Assembly (NCBI GenBank): GCA_049999765.1
Contig: JBNGIQ010009448.1
Span: 187,705-208,662 of the forward strand
DNA from: Phaeoceros laevis
Lineage: Eukaryota > Anthocerotophyta > Anthocerotopsida > Notothyladales
Direction of reading: 5' to 3'
DNA: 20,958 nucleotides
In this document: piece by piece, positions 8,468-17,893 of the stretch
Layout: each line of letters starts with the position of its first letter
Position numbering within the stretch: position 1 is the first letter of the stretch
Made by a program: the position numbers and the translations under genes
The notes under the pieces: generated by a model
Seen by the model: the letters and a program-made list of their open reading frames with translations, nothing else
Database searches by the model: none
What the model was told of the DNA's origin: nothing

Positions 8468-10665
8468 TCATAATTCAAGAACATCATATGTGAAGCCACT
8501 GCCAACTTCCATGACTGTCCTTTGATTCAGAAGCTCCACAGCAGGAGACGGGAGCTTGAAACACCTCGGAGTCTTGTACTGGTTGTCGGATGCCCCTCGA
8601 GCAACAGCCGCGGCCCTCAGCATGGCAAAGCTTCCTTTGTCCACAACCTTGAGCTTCAGAGGCCCGATGTGCCCTTCCTTCCTGTTCCTCCTGTAGATGG
8701 GGTTCAACAATTTCTCCATTTGGACAGAGCAGCTTTCCAGCACAGGCCCAAAAGACTGCAGCCCTTCCTGGTTGGTGAACTCCAAGAACACCACATAGTG
8801 ACCTGGCGTGGTAGACACATCCGCATAGCTCGTGTACTCGGCAATTCGGGTGTCGGTCTGTTCTGCCAACAGAGTTCCAGCCGCAGTCACAGCAGCAAAG
8901 AGCTCAGTCTCCGTGGTCTTGTCTGTGTCCACGCTGAGAATCACGTTCCTTCGCTCCACGAACTGGAACTCAGGAGTGTTGTTGTAGAAACCTACAACCT
9001 TGAGACAGTCCTCCATTCTGTAGCGGTACAGCCCTGCAGAGCAAATAGTAGATGCATTTATGAGCCTGCACATGAAAACAATGTTGCAAGCTTGCGCCCT
9101 GTTCTTGAAAGAAATGCTTCACAGATAGCTTACCAGAATATGTGGTCACCAGCACTTCATAAACATGCCCCAGCTTCACATTTGCCAAATCCACCAGTTC
9201 AGAGGTGTCTGGGCTAGTGTCGTCTGATGATTGCACTGAGTGGCTGCTGACAGGCAGAAACTCGAAGTACGCAAAGGATGGCAACAGGGTGTAAGCCACA
9301 CGTTCTGGGTCACAAGCTGGTCTCATGTTGATCCCAAGAAAGAGTTCCGAAGAGGCATATGTCATCGAAACAATCTGCAGCTCCCCAATGTAGCTCCTGA
9401 TGAGAGGCAAATAAGCTGCCATGGACCCAGTTATCACCACTTCCACCAGTCTCGTGTTTGGGAACAGCTCGGGGATAATGCCATCCCAGTTGGATCTGCA
9501 GCATGCATGTATGCACTTGGGGTCACGAATATGTCCAACTGCGTTCAGGTCTAAAGAGAAGAGAGGCAGGGATTGGATTGGACATGTTGGGCAGAGTCCT
9601 AAACTACAACCTGTGAGAGCAGATAGACTCAATCCTATTGGCCAGCTCCTCATTAGGGCCGCCCAGCCGCCCCTCCACGACCTTCCTCACCTCAGGATCC
9701 TCTATCCTGACATCGAGCTTGCCTTGCCTGATGTCCTGGCACATCTGGTGCCAGCTCGTTTGCAGAAAGTGAAGTGCTCTGACAAACCCTGATGCAAACG
9801 CTGCCCCCATCCTGACAACCTGCTCGAACTGCAGCAACCCGCAAAGCCAGGCGCAGTACAGCATTTGGTTGTCCTTCTCAGGAGTTAGATACACCAACGA
9901 AGGGCTGGTCGATTTGACATCATCGGCCTTCGGAGAGACAGCAGCCAGTAGAAGGGAAGATGTTGCGGACAGGGCAACGAGGCCACTCTTTGTCTTGTGC
10001 CCAGGCCTCATGAAGATGAAGTACAAGCCTTTCCCTTGTGCCACCCCTGGGAAGGACCTGTCAAGAATTTGAGGAGCACACAACACTGTGAACACCTGAA
10101 ATATGGCAGCAGCGACCAAAGCAGCCTGGACACGCCGAAACTTACATGTCTGTCAACGTGCGGCTGACCAGACTGAAAAGCATCACCCTTGACCTCTCAC
10201 TCTCCACTTTCGGGAAAAGCTTCTGCTCCCCACCTGAAGTTCCAGAGCTGCAGCTCATATACAACTCAGATACAACTCATATACAACTCATAGTCAATAA
10301 ATCTCAGATACAACTAGCTCTACCGTGATTTCTGGATCAGGCAAGCCACATATCTACCTTGCAGTGAGGTGAGAAATCCGCCCTGTGCAGAGGATGGGAG
10401 CCTCCTCGGTGTTCTCTCCATTTGCAATGCGGGCCAGGTCGTGTTTGATGGTATCATAGCTACTGATCGGGACACAAGACTTGAAGGACTCCAAGTCCGT
10501 TCTGCCATTCAGACCTTGCCTGGCAAGGTACTCGCATCGAGCATTTTCCTGAAGAATGGATGCAAGAACGTCCTGCTGCACCTTGGCAGGGGCTTGGGTG
10601 ATGGAGTTGACGTAATCCAGCACTCCTGAAGAAGTGCTAAAGTCAGGCTCGGCACCACCCACCAT
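8468..10665 (-). CDS. GH3 acyl-acid-amido synthetase, 5 exons
   Basis: Exons in gene order are 10358-10665, 10146-10247, 9611-10057, 9134-9495 and 8468-9033. Phases match at all four GT-AG junctions and the product is 594 residues, the usual GH3 length. The ATG follows an in-frame TAG 9 nt upstream. GH3 enzymes adenylate a plant acid (auxin, jasmonate or a benzoate) and join it to an amino acid in the cytosol. The ANL-type motifs are SSGTSGGEQK at 103-112, TYASSE at 331-336 and YRYRMED at 409-415. Other family marks are FPGVAQGKGLYFIF, GAAFASGFVRALHFL, WDGIIPELFPN, VDTDKT and EYTSYAD. Motif III normally reads YR.GD; here the Gly is Glu414, while Asp415 is kept. The substrate cannot be assigned. 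Intron 1 (10248-10357) carries a short AT-rich repeat. Confidence 0.93.
10255..10298. repeat. 22-bp repeat in GH3 intron 1
   Basis: TCATATACAACTCA occurs at 10255-10268 and again at 10277-10290, with further ATACAACT copies on both sides. It is a small local duplication inside the first GH3 intron. Confidence 0.75.
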
Positions 10666-11386
10666 TGTTTCCTATTCTGCTCGCGGCTGGATGGATTTGC
10701 CTCCGCAGCACTTACATGAAAATACTGCTCCTGCTGTAGAAGACAATGAGTCGAAAATTTTGGGGGAGAAAACGTGAGCATTTTATTTCTGGAAGAAGAA
10801 AAAATGGTAGCCAAACAACCTTGGCCACAAAGCAAGAAGCTGGGAAGAAGCTCATCGCGCAAGAGCCCTCACGAATCTGCCATGACGTGTACCAGCTCAT
10901 TCCACGTAGGAGACTAGTGTTTACACAACAGCTTGTCAAACAAACAATACTTTATCTTGTTTGGTAACTTTGGTCAGCTGACTTGACTCAGAATGCCGGG
11001 GCCGGTTCTTGCCATTTGTCAACATCATCAATCATGTGTCTACATGCGTATATCTTGAACAATCTAGGTTGTCCAATCGCAATGCAGGCCTAGAAGGTGG
11101 ATCAGGGCTCACCTAAAACTGTTTGACAAAAAGTAAAAAAATTTACACTTCTTCAATATAAAAGTCTTTCTATAGTTTTAAAAGTTCACAAGGGATAGTG
11201 TTTGAGCAAGTCCCTTTAACTTTATGGCAATGACAAAATCTAACCCTAAAACATCCATCACATTAAAAAAAATGAATTATAAAAGTACATGTACACTAAA
11301 GCTTTTTATTAGTGTAAATCGTGTAAATCTAGGTATGTCAAACAGAGTCCCTCGATTGATGGTGCTTGTATCATCCATCTTTTTAC
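10666..11386. other. GH3 upstream region, no gene seen
   Basis: This is the 5' side of the minus-strand GH3 gene and should hold its promoter. I saw no perfect TGTCTC/GAGACA auxin-response element here. The stretch grows AT-rich after about 11120, and the frames are short and shadow-like. Confidence 0.5.
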
Positions 11387-11564
11387 GACCTTTTGTTTTT
11401 CCATCCTTGGCTTTGCGCTTCGCATTCCCCGCCATTTCAAAAGTGTGACCTTTTCTTTTTCCATCCTTGTTTGCGCTTCACATTCCCCGCCATTTCAAAA
11501 GTGTGACCTTTTCTTTTTCCATCCTTGGCTTTGCGCTTCGCATTCCCCGCCATTTCAAAAGTGT
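11387..11564 (+). repeat. 58-60-bp tandem repeat, three copies
   Basis: Units are at 11387-11446 (60 bp), 11447-11504 (58 bp) and 11505-11564 (60 bp). They are nearly identical, each running from GACCTTTT to AAAAGTGT. The middle copy lacks two bases (CTTGTTTG for CTTGGCTTTG) and has one A for G change (CTTCACATT). Such close identity points to recent duplication. Confidence 0.95.
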
Positions 11565-11720
11565 GTTACGCCGCAAACCGTAAAGAGTTTGAAACTATGG
11601 AATAAAAGGGTTTGGACTCCCATGTTAGCATGCATTACCCATGGACTACCTTGGTTTTAGCAAACATGATCTAGCAACAAAAATTTTACAAAATCACAAA
11701 CCCACACGTGATAAAATCAC

Positions 11721-11761
11721 ACATCACAAAAAGCCGCACATCACAAAAAGCCGCACATCAC
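11721..11761 (+). repeat. 17-bp tandem repeat, about 2.4 copies
   Basis: ACATCACAAAAAGCCGC is repeated at 11721-11737 and 11738-11754, with a partial third copy (11755-11761). A second degenerate pair (AAGGCCACAA.ATCCAAC) follows at about 11774-11823. Confidence 0.9.
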
Positions 11762-12005
11762 TAGAATTCATCGAAGGCCACAACATCCAACCACAAACCA
11801 TCAAAGGCCACAATATCCAACATGGGAGCTTAGGTTTTTGTGATGACGATTTCGATATCTGCCAAAAACTAGTGAACTTGCAAGTAGCTCATGATATTAG
11901 CATGGTTGACTAAATGTCATCGCATAGGGGTAAAACCCTAGTTGTACTTCCCTTCTTTACTTTATAAAATAGCGCCCATTTCACCAAAAAAAGAATTCAT
12001 CCTTT

Positions 12006-12051
12006 GCATCAGGAAGACGTGCTTATTTTTCACATGTGTGAAAATACATAC
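12006..12051 (+). repeat. Dispersed 45-bp direct repeat, copy A
   Basis: GCATCA..AGA.GTG...TTTTTCA.ATGTGTGAAAATACATAC is shared with 12328-12371. The last 17 bases are identical in both copies. Copy A also has the palindrome TTCACATGTG(TG)AA. The copies lie 320 bp apart in AT-rich DNA. Confidence 0.8.
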
Positions 12052-12327
12052 AATAAAGTTATTACAAACACACTCCTAAAAAACACTACCGACTTAGCCA
12101 TAGCAAAATATGTTGTAACTCACTCATATGGTGCGGAGGTTAATATATTCACCCCCTAGGAGGTTTTTAAACTTTTTATTAGTTCCATAAAAAATATATT
12201 CACCATGAGTGGGTGGAGGTCCTTTCTTTGAGAATAGCCTCATAGCGTTACATCTATTTGATATATTATGAGCTATTTTATAATTTTCAACAACATGCTT
12301 CTTTCCAAGAAGTGTTCACATGCAATT

Positions 12328-12371
12328 GCATCACAAGATGTGTTTTTTTTCAAATGTGTGAAAATACATAC
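12328..12371 (+). repeat. Dispersed 45-bp direct repeat, copy B
   Basis: This is the second copy of the repeat at 12006-12051, two bases shorter with scattered changes in its first half. The DNA between the copies is AT-rich with no gene seen; ATATATTCACC also occurs twice there. Confidence 0.8.
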
Positions 12372-12401
12372 GAACAATGTGGTCTTTATCACAAAGAATT
12401 T

Positions 12402-12482
12402 GCGTCTACTCGAAGGGTCGTGCTAAATAACAAGTATAAGTTTTAAATTGTTGTTATTTAGCATGAGCCTTCTAGTAGACGC
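12402..12482. repeat. 81-nt foldback: 32-bp inverted repeat, 17-nt loop
   Basis: Arms 12402-12433 and 12451-12482 are reverse complements over 32 bp with three mismatches; the outer end is GCGTCTACT. No target-site duplication is obvious. It could be a tiny foldback/MITE-like element or a small-RNA precursor. It marks a sharp change from AT-rich DNA on the left to GC-rich DNA on the right. Confidence 0.85.
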
Positions 12483-12840
12483 CTTGGTCGCGTTCTGCCA
12501 TCAGATTGAGCCACGTTTCTCGTTGAGAGCCGTCGGGTAAGGGCCATCTGTAGTAGATCACGAAAATAGAAAAAAAACAAAGGGCAAACCGAAATCGAAA
12601 TAAAAACTTAAAAAGGTAAACGAAATGCCATCACACTGCCACTGCTCGCGCGAAGGCCCGGTGCACGGCATAAAGAATGGAAAGGTAGCTGATTATGGTG
12701 TTTAGCCGACTCCACGAACACCCCGCCAGGTTTCTCGACTGGAAGCGACTTAGAAAGGTAGCGCGGCCCTTCAGGTGGCAGCGCCCGCGGCAAAGGCCGC
12801 GGATGTCAGTCACCACGGCTGTCTTGCGATTGCGATATGG

Positions 12841-13126
12841 CGGGCCTCGAGCAGGCTTTGAGCCTTGCCTTGAGCGTGCTTTGAGCCTTGCCTTGAGCGT
12901 GCTTTGAGCGTGCCTTGAGCGGGCCTCGAGCGGGCCATGAGCAAGCCTTGAGCAAGCTTTGAGCGGGCCTTGAGCAGGCTGCTGTGGGCCATGAGCAGGC
13001 TGTTGCAGGGGTTGGGCAGGCGGGCCTTGAGCAGGTTTCGAGCAGGTTTTTAGGTTTTGAACAGACGAAGGCCATGAATATGCTATGAGCCTTGCCTTGA
13101 GCGGGCTATGAGCCTTGCCTTGAGCA
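12841..13126. repeat. Minisatellite with about 10-bp period
   Basis: A core like TTGAGCGGGC (variants TTGAGCGTGC, TTGAGCAAGC, TCGAGCGGGC, ATGAGCAGGC) recurs roughly every 10 bp for nearly 290 bp. Because 10 bp is not a multiple of 3, each frame sees a 30-bp, 10-residue repeat. This creates a long minus-strand frame (12631-13233, with KARSR and PAQGPLKA themes) that I regard as repeat-made, not a gene. Confidence 0.88.
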
Positions 13127-13590
13127 GGAATATGTATATGCTCTAGTGGACTCTCAGGATGCTTCACGTCTTCTCTGCCCACCTTGTGTGGTGGTCGGGA
13201 CGCTAATATGGATGTTTCTCTCGCTGTGCACAACTGGCGGGGATTGCATGTTGCTGAAGGCTATCCAGCCCCTACTCCTCTAACATGCGGAATGGACGTT
13301 TGCCAGCCGTAGAAGAGCAGCAGCATTTATTGAGCAAACTCTTTTATTATACGTGGCTTATTTGTAGACAATCATTCTTCACGACGTGGTCTTGCAGAAC
13401 TTGTACACCTGGTGTCTGCGAACGCGCATCTGGAGTAGCGTGCAAACGCAAGCGTGTCTACTCCAACATGGTTGAGCTGTTGCCCTCAAAGCATGCCTTC
13501 AGAGCAGTCAATCCTATAAATTATTCTTGGTGAGTGTTGCCTGTACCGCTGAGAGGACACACAAACCAAGGTTGTCCATTTCTCTTGGAA
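13127..13590. other. No recognisable gene; 3' flank of the oxygenase
   Basis: Only short frames without family resemblance occur here. The stretch next to 13591 should include the oxygenase 3' UTR. Confidence 0.4.
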
Positions 13591-15143
13591 TCAAACCAAC
13601 TGCTCAATGGTTTTGGCCTGCACTTCACTGTTAGGAAAGTGCTCACCCTCCTGTTGTGCCGCTACGTCCTTCAAGTAGCCCTTCCCCTGTGGCCCGCTGC
13701 TGGAAACATTGCGGAAATACTCTCCATATGTCATGCCGTTGTAAAGGGGAGGATGAAGCTCATCGATGAGTTCCTTTGCTGGAGAGATGAGGCTGTCATG
13801 AGAAGGGCTCACAAAAGCACCCAAAGATATCCGAGCCTTGCTCGGAACTGGCACCACTGCCCGATGGTGAACGCTCTGGTAGATTCCATTGCTCAGCACC
13901 TGCAAAATTTTCAAGGTGCCAGAAGATTTCCAGCTTGAGATTATTCGTGAACTCGGGTTCTTCAGATAAAAAAGCAAGCATGTAGCCCTACCTGAACTTG
14001 GTCTGCGACGTTGATGACAATTGCACTGGGCAAGGCCGGCACGTCCACCCATTCACCATCGTGCTCCACCTGCAACCCTGCTACGTCGTCCTGAAGGAGG
14101 AGAGTGATCCCTCCGGGATCCGAATGGGAAGTGAGTGCCACTCCGCCTCTCGGGGCCAAAAACTTGATATCAGCATCTTCTTGCACCGCGGGATAGTTGT
14201 TGAACCTCATCGATAGAGTTCCGACTCCAAACTGTGCTCTTATGTAAGTGGGAGGGAGCCCTAGTTGAGTGGAGAGGATGCTGAGAATTGTGTCCGCCAG
14301 ATTGAGCAACTGGTTGCTGTAGTCCTGCATCAAATCCCTGGGCGCAGCTATGTCCATGAATTTGCTATCCAGCCGAGGTCATCAATTGCCACCACACACA
14401 ACAGTGGAAAATTCTGCAAATTCCCGAGAGCGCTGCGGAAATGAAATTTGTAGACTCACAAGTGTTGCGTCATCCGAGGAGGCCACTGGCTCGTTTTCAG
14501 CATGTTTTGAGGATGGAAAAAGGAGAAGAAAGCGTCCACGTAGTCCCGGAAGAAGCCATTGGTCCCCGCCACCTTCCTGCTCATATATCCTTGCAACTTT
14601 CCTTCCGGAGTAGCTTGGCATGCCTGCATCTCCTCCACGGTGACGTCGAACAGGCTCCTCACGACTCCTCTCACCTTGTCCAATGTCTCGTCGGGAATTC
14701 CGTGGTTGATGACCTAGAAAAGAGCAAATTGAGAGCCACTGAGAATTATGCACACCCAGAGCATAGGCTACTACTCTTGCAAGCTGCTTGAAGGTTTGCA
14801 AGCGTGCGATCTCGCTCTCCCGATTCTAGGTACCCCTCACTTCTTCATCTACTTTCGCCTGCAGGCGGTTTTTTGAGCTCAAGCAGCGGTTCCAATACAG
14901 ACAGCGGTTGCCAGCAATGACGCCATGAGCTACAGATCTGCGGCCATGGAAAGAAAAAGAAATTCTAGCGCCTTCTGGCGCGGCCTGTGCTGTGCAAGCT
15001 TGCAAAATCACCTGGAACAAGCCCCATTCCCGGCACGCGTTGTGGATGGCCGCCACCGCCTCCAGCTTCAACGCCTCAGCTTGCGTTTGCTCCATGTTGT
15101 CACCAGCTGTAAATCCCCGGAGGTCGATCAGAGGCACCGACAT
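13591..15143 (-). CDS. 2-oxoglutarate/Fe(II)-dependent oxygenase, 4 exons
   Basis: Exons in gene order are 15012-15143, 14460-14713, 13992-14364 and 13591-13899. Phases match at all GT-AG junctions and the product is 355 residues, typical of plant DOXC enzymes. The N-terminal DIOX_N domain has VPLIDLRGF, then ACREWGLFQ joined to VINHGIP across intron 1. The jelly-roll core has RFNNYP (residues 182-187), the iron-binding HSD (His209, Asp211), the distal ligand His265 in SVHHRAVV and the 2OG-binding RIS (Arg276). All active-site residues are present, so the enzyme should be active. These enzymes hydroxylate or desaturate small molecules such as gibberellins, flavonoids and alkaloids; the substrate is not evident. 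The junction of exons 2 and 3 (giving HFKFMDIAAP) is the simplest phase-consistent choice. A small extra exon near 14400-14430 is possible. Confidence 0.9.
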
Positions 15144-15373
15144 TGCGTCTCGGCGAGAAGTCGCTTCACTGCTGAACTCTTTCCAGGCAAAGCTTCAAGC
15201 TTTGACAAAATGACAAAAGAGCTTCATGCATTTTCAGTCTTCAGTTTGAAGCTCAGGTACGCAGGACCACGTGGGGCGAAAACACTATCTAAAGCAATAG
15301 CAGGTTGACGAATAGGACACCGTGCCCCGTTACAGGCATTGACCACGTGCTTCCCCATTGCCACTTTCTAAAG

Positions 15374-15380
15374 AAAAAAA
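15374..15380 (-). terminator. RNA polymerase III T-run
   Basis: Seven As on the plus strand are seven Ts on the tRNA strand, 19 nt after the mature tRNA-His 3' end. This is the expected form and distance for a Pol III terminator. Confidence 0.8.
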
Positions 15381-15399
15381 CCATGATTGCAAGGTGTGA

Positions 15400-15471
15400 T
15401 GTGGCTGCTGGGATTCGAGCCCAGGTCTCCACGGCCACAACGTGGAATTCTTACCACTAAACTACAGCCAC
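15400..15471 (-). tRNA. tRNA-His (anticodon GTG)
   Basis: On the minus strand a 72-nt cloverleaf forms. The acceptor arms GTGGCTG and CAGCCAC pair perfectly, with A as the encoded discriminator. The D-arm contains TTAGTGGTAAGAA. The anticodon stem is CCACG/CGTGG around loop TTGTGGC, giving anticodon GTG. The T-arm contains GGGCTCGAATCCC (TTCGA replaced by CTCGA, as is usual in plant tRNA-His). The A and B boxes look intact, there is no intron, and the CCA is not encoded, as expected for a nuclear gene. A Pol III terminator lies just downstream. Confidence 0.96.
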
Positions 15472-15826
15472 TTCTGTGAACTGGAGATGATGGCTTAATA
15501 TAGATATAAAACGAAGCAGCTGGTTCACTATACAAGAAACGGCTCCAGTCCCCATGTCTGGATGCAGGTTCGCCTGCCATCCCTCGGACAGGGATGGTTC
15601 CGGGCCGTGCGTGGCAGCCGGCTAGGGTTCAAGTTGAAACGGAGCCATGGACTGCTTGACAAGGTTTCCGGCCTGTCCTTGCATGGACTCCGGCCTCGTT
15701 TTTCTTTTCGCATGCCTTGTCCAGCCTTTTCGTCGGAAACGTAATGTGAACTGTTCGGCAGCAGCGCACCTGAAGGAGACGCTGTAAACCCTTGTTCTGG
15801 ATTCCTTGACACCAACTGCTAGCAGG
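15472..15826. other. Spacer between tRNA-His and the phosphatase gene
   Basis: No family match was seen. The right part should be the leader of the Cdc25-type gene and could hold an unseen 5' exon. A small 8-bp hairpin (15577-15584 with 15590-15597) is present. Confidence 0.4.
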
Positions 15827-17037
15827 ATGGAGCAATTTGGGGACTTGGAAGCGTCCCCTGAGCTCAGTAAGTGCGAGGAGGTGCAGGATCCTGGTTCCGG
15901 GTTTCCCGTCTTGAAGAACAGGCAGCCTCCAAGCATATCGCCAGATACCGTGAGTGGCAGTGCAATGTGTCCGCTCTCGAGTTTGGCTGATGTTGTGGAT
16001 TGAGGGGTTACCCAAATCAATGCGTTGTTCAGACGTTTTTGAAGAGTTCCTTAAGCAGCTGCATCTCTAAGCGTTTTGGAGCTAACCTTAACTGCGTTTG
16101 TCAACAGCTGAAGGCCATCATCACGAAGCAGCCAGGGTATGAGAAACTGGAGCTCAAGATTGTCGATTGCAGATATAGCTTCGAGTTCCAAGGCGGGCAC
16201 ATTATGGTTTTTTTCATGTCTACCCTATGTTTCGTATTCTCTCTGCGCCAAGTCATGGATGTCAGCATGTTTCCTAACGCCACAAAGCTTGGTTCCCAGG
16301 GTGCAGCCAACTTATGTGATCCAAGTTCTTTGGAAGAGCTCTATGATCAGCACAAAAGCCAAGGAAAAAGGATGGCACTCCTGTTTCACTGCGAATTTTC
16401 CTCGTCAAGGGCACCTCAGATGTGAGTGCTTCCCATAGACGATATCTGGTTATTGTTCAGTCCATGTTTCTGCTTCACCTGTAGTCTAGCTTAACAGCCT
16501 TCGCTCTGTTGGACATAAATCACAGGTATGCCCACATGCGAAACATGGACAGGCATCGGCACATGGAGGTGTACCCTGACCTAGCGTTTCCCCATATGTT
16601 TCTGCTCCATGGAGGATACAAGGCTTTTTTCAGCCTGCATTCTGTAAGCTCCCCTTCCTTCGGCAAGTTGCACCTTAGCATGCTGGTGTGAGCAGCAGTG
16701 GTGGTGGGGGGTAAATTTCCAGAAGCTGAAGGTGGCGTGTGGTTGCAGGAGATTTGTGAGCCAAGGGAATATATCCGGATGTTGGATCCAAANNNNNNNN
16801 NNNNNNNNNNNNNNNNNNNNNNNNNNNNNNNNNNNNNNNNNNNNNNNNNNNNNNNNNNNNNNNNNNNNNNNNNNNNNNNNNNNNNNNNNNNNTCGGTGTG
16901 CCAAGGAACGTCTGAAAAAAAGCTGGGCTAAAATCCGAACTCGTGACGGGAGCTGCACCAGAAGGGCAACTGCCGATAATGGCTGTGAAAGGTTGCAAAT
17001 CTCTAAGCCAAAAGTTGTTAGGTCACTGAATGCGTGA
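15827..17037 (+). CDS. Cdc25-type dual-specificity phosphatase (gap in last exon)
   Basis: Exons: 15827-15949; 16108 to about 16206; about 16253-16421; 16526-16643; 16749 to a stop at 17035-17037 across a 100-N gap. Cdc25 activates cyclin-dependent kinases by removing inhibitory Thr/Tyr phosphates. The full rhodanese-fold order is present: SISPDT; IVDCRYSFEFQGGHI (the family's VDCRYPYEY.GGHI); the catalytic loop LLFHCEFSSSRAPQM (HCX5R); then LHGGYKAFF, CEPREYIRMLDP and, after the gap, CAKERLKKSWAK. The C-terminal helix region is present, unlike the short plant ACR2/CDC25-like arsenate reductases. The N-terminus before the domain is only about 35 residues, so the regulatory region is short or lies in unseen exons. 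The exon 2/3 border is unclear: the frame stays open through 16207-16252. The reading frame differs across the Ns, so the gap size is arbitrary. Confidence 0.85.
16793..16892. other. 100-N assembly gap
   Basis: Exactly 100 Ns lie inside the last exon of the Cdc25-type gene. The round number and the frame change across it suggest a placeholder and not a measured length. Confidence 0.95.
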
Positions 17038-17554
17038 TATCTTACAGCTTCTATTTTGTACCACAAACTCTACTCAAATGGGAACTGGTAGAATGTCACA
17101 TTACCTAGAATGCAAGCAAATCCGATTCAGGCACTTCGGGTCATGAAGATTTTTATGAATCCCGTCCTCGGTAAAATAACACCATTCATCAAAGAGGCGG
17201 AGAAAATTCCGGTTAGGGCAGTTGAACAAATCAGACCTTCCAACAGTCCCGACTCCTGAACAGCATCCGCAATACACCACTCCCAAAATTCCTCTTGGAA
17301 GTTGAGGCTCAAGCACCTACGCACCCTATCTCCACTTCCCAACCTGACCTAGGCGAAGGATGACACCCACGCATAGACACAAGTCATTGCTTTCTGCTTG
17401 GACCTGTGAACTATGCGCGTGGCTGAATCCCCGCCAGGAGAGCCGCGCGTCCCCATACCACAATTGCGAGTCCCAGAGTGCCCGCATCCTTCCCAAAACT
17501 CAGAAGGAGAGCGCAGGAGCGCCTCAGATCCACACAAAATGACAGCAGAGTCCA
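17038..17554. other. Spacer with an unassigned minus-strand frame
   Basis: A minus frame at 17101-17316 reads FLRLFDEWCYFTEDGIHKN and ends at AG followed by a donor-like GTAATG (from about 17104 downward). It could be an exon of an unknown minus-strand gene or chance. I recognise no family. Confidence 0.25.
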
Positions 17555-17698
17555 TCAATGCTTCTGAGACTTCTTAGCGCTACTGTTTTGCGCTGAGGTG
17601 GAGTTCCCCGGTAACACGGCCCAGGCCGCGATCATCGCCCCAGGAAAGATAACCCACTCTGCCAACTGCGAAATCTTCCGGATCACCTGCTTCGCCAT
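17555..17698 (-). CDS. Small single-pass membrane protein, 47 residues
   Basis: The frame starts in a strong plant context (gccATGGCG) and encodes 47 residues. They comprise an amphipathic basic start (MAKQVIRKISQLAEW), one hydrophobic segment (VIFPGAMIAAWAVLP, residues 16-30) and a polar Ser/Lys tail (SSAKKSQKH). The pattern of a basic start, one helix and a short polar tail is seen in small mitochondrial or ER membrane subunits. I do not recognise the family. Composition and start context favour a real gene, but a 47-codon frame can be chance. Confidence 0.5.
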   Translation of the reverse strand: MAKQVIRKISQLAEWVIFPGAMIAAWAVLPGNSTSAQNSSAKKSQKH

Positions 17699-17793
17699 GG
17701 CAAACCTCCTCAGGCAGACCGCTACGCTTTGGTTGCGAGAAACGGCAGCTAGATGAGCGAGTCGTTGAATTTAGGGTTGTCGATCGTCTACTC

Positions 17794-17893
17794 NNNNNNN
17801 NNNNNNNNNNNNNNNNNNNNNNNNNNNNNNNNNNNNNNNNNNNNNNNNNNNNNNNNNNNNNNNNNNNNNNNNNNNNNNNNNNNNNNNNNNNNN
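17794..17893. other. 100-N assembly gap
   Basis: Exactly 100 Ns lie about 95 bp upstream of the small membrane protein start, so its leader or promoter is partly missing. Confidence 0.95.

Noticed and set aside
8522-9217. Plus-strand 231-codon frame opposite GH3 exons
   Set aside because: It lies antisense to well-supported GH3 exons 4-5 and has no recognisable motifs.
11700-11830. Short direct repeats as a CRISPR array
   Set aside because: The repeats are adjacent without unique spacers and the context is a plant nuclear genome.
12631-13233. Long minus-strand frame resembling an Ala/Arg-rich protein
   Set aside because: It is generated by the 10-bp minisatellite and all three frames show the same repeat; there is no conserved domain.
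14382-14440. Extra exon (REFAEF) in the 2OG oxygenase
   Set aside because: It would need a phase break after exon 2. Direct joining of 14460 to 14364 keeps phase and gives a normal-length protein, so I did not include it.
15577-15597. 8-bp hairpin as a possible second tRNA or RNA gene
   Set aside because: There is no cloverleaf, A/B box or T-run; it is too short to support an RNA gene.
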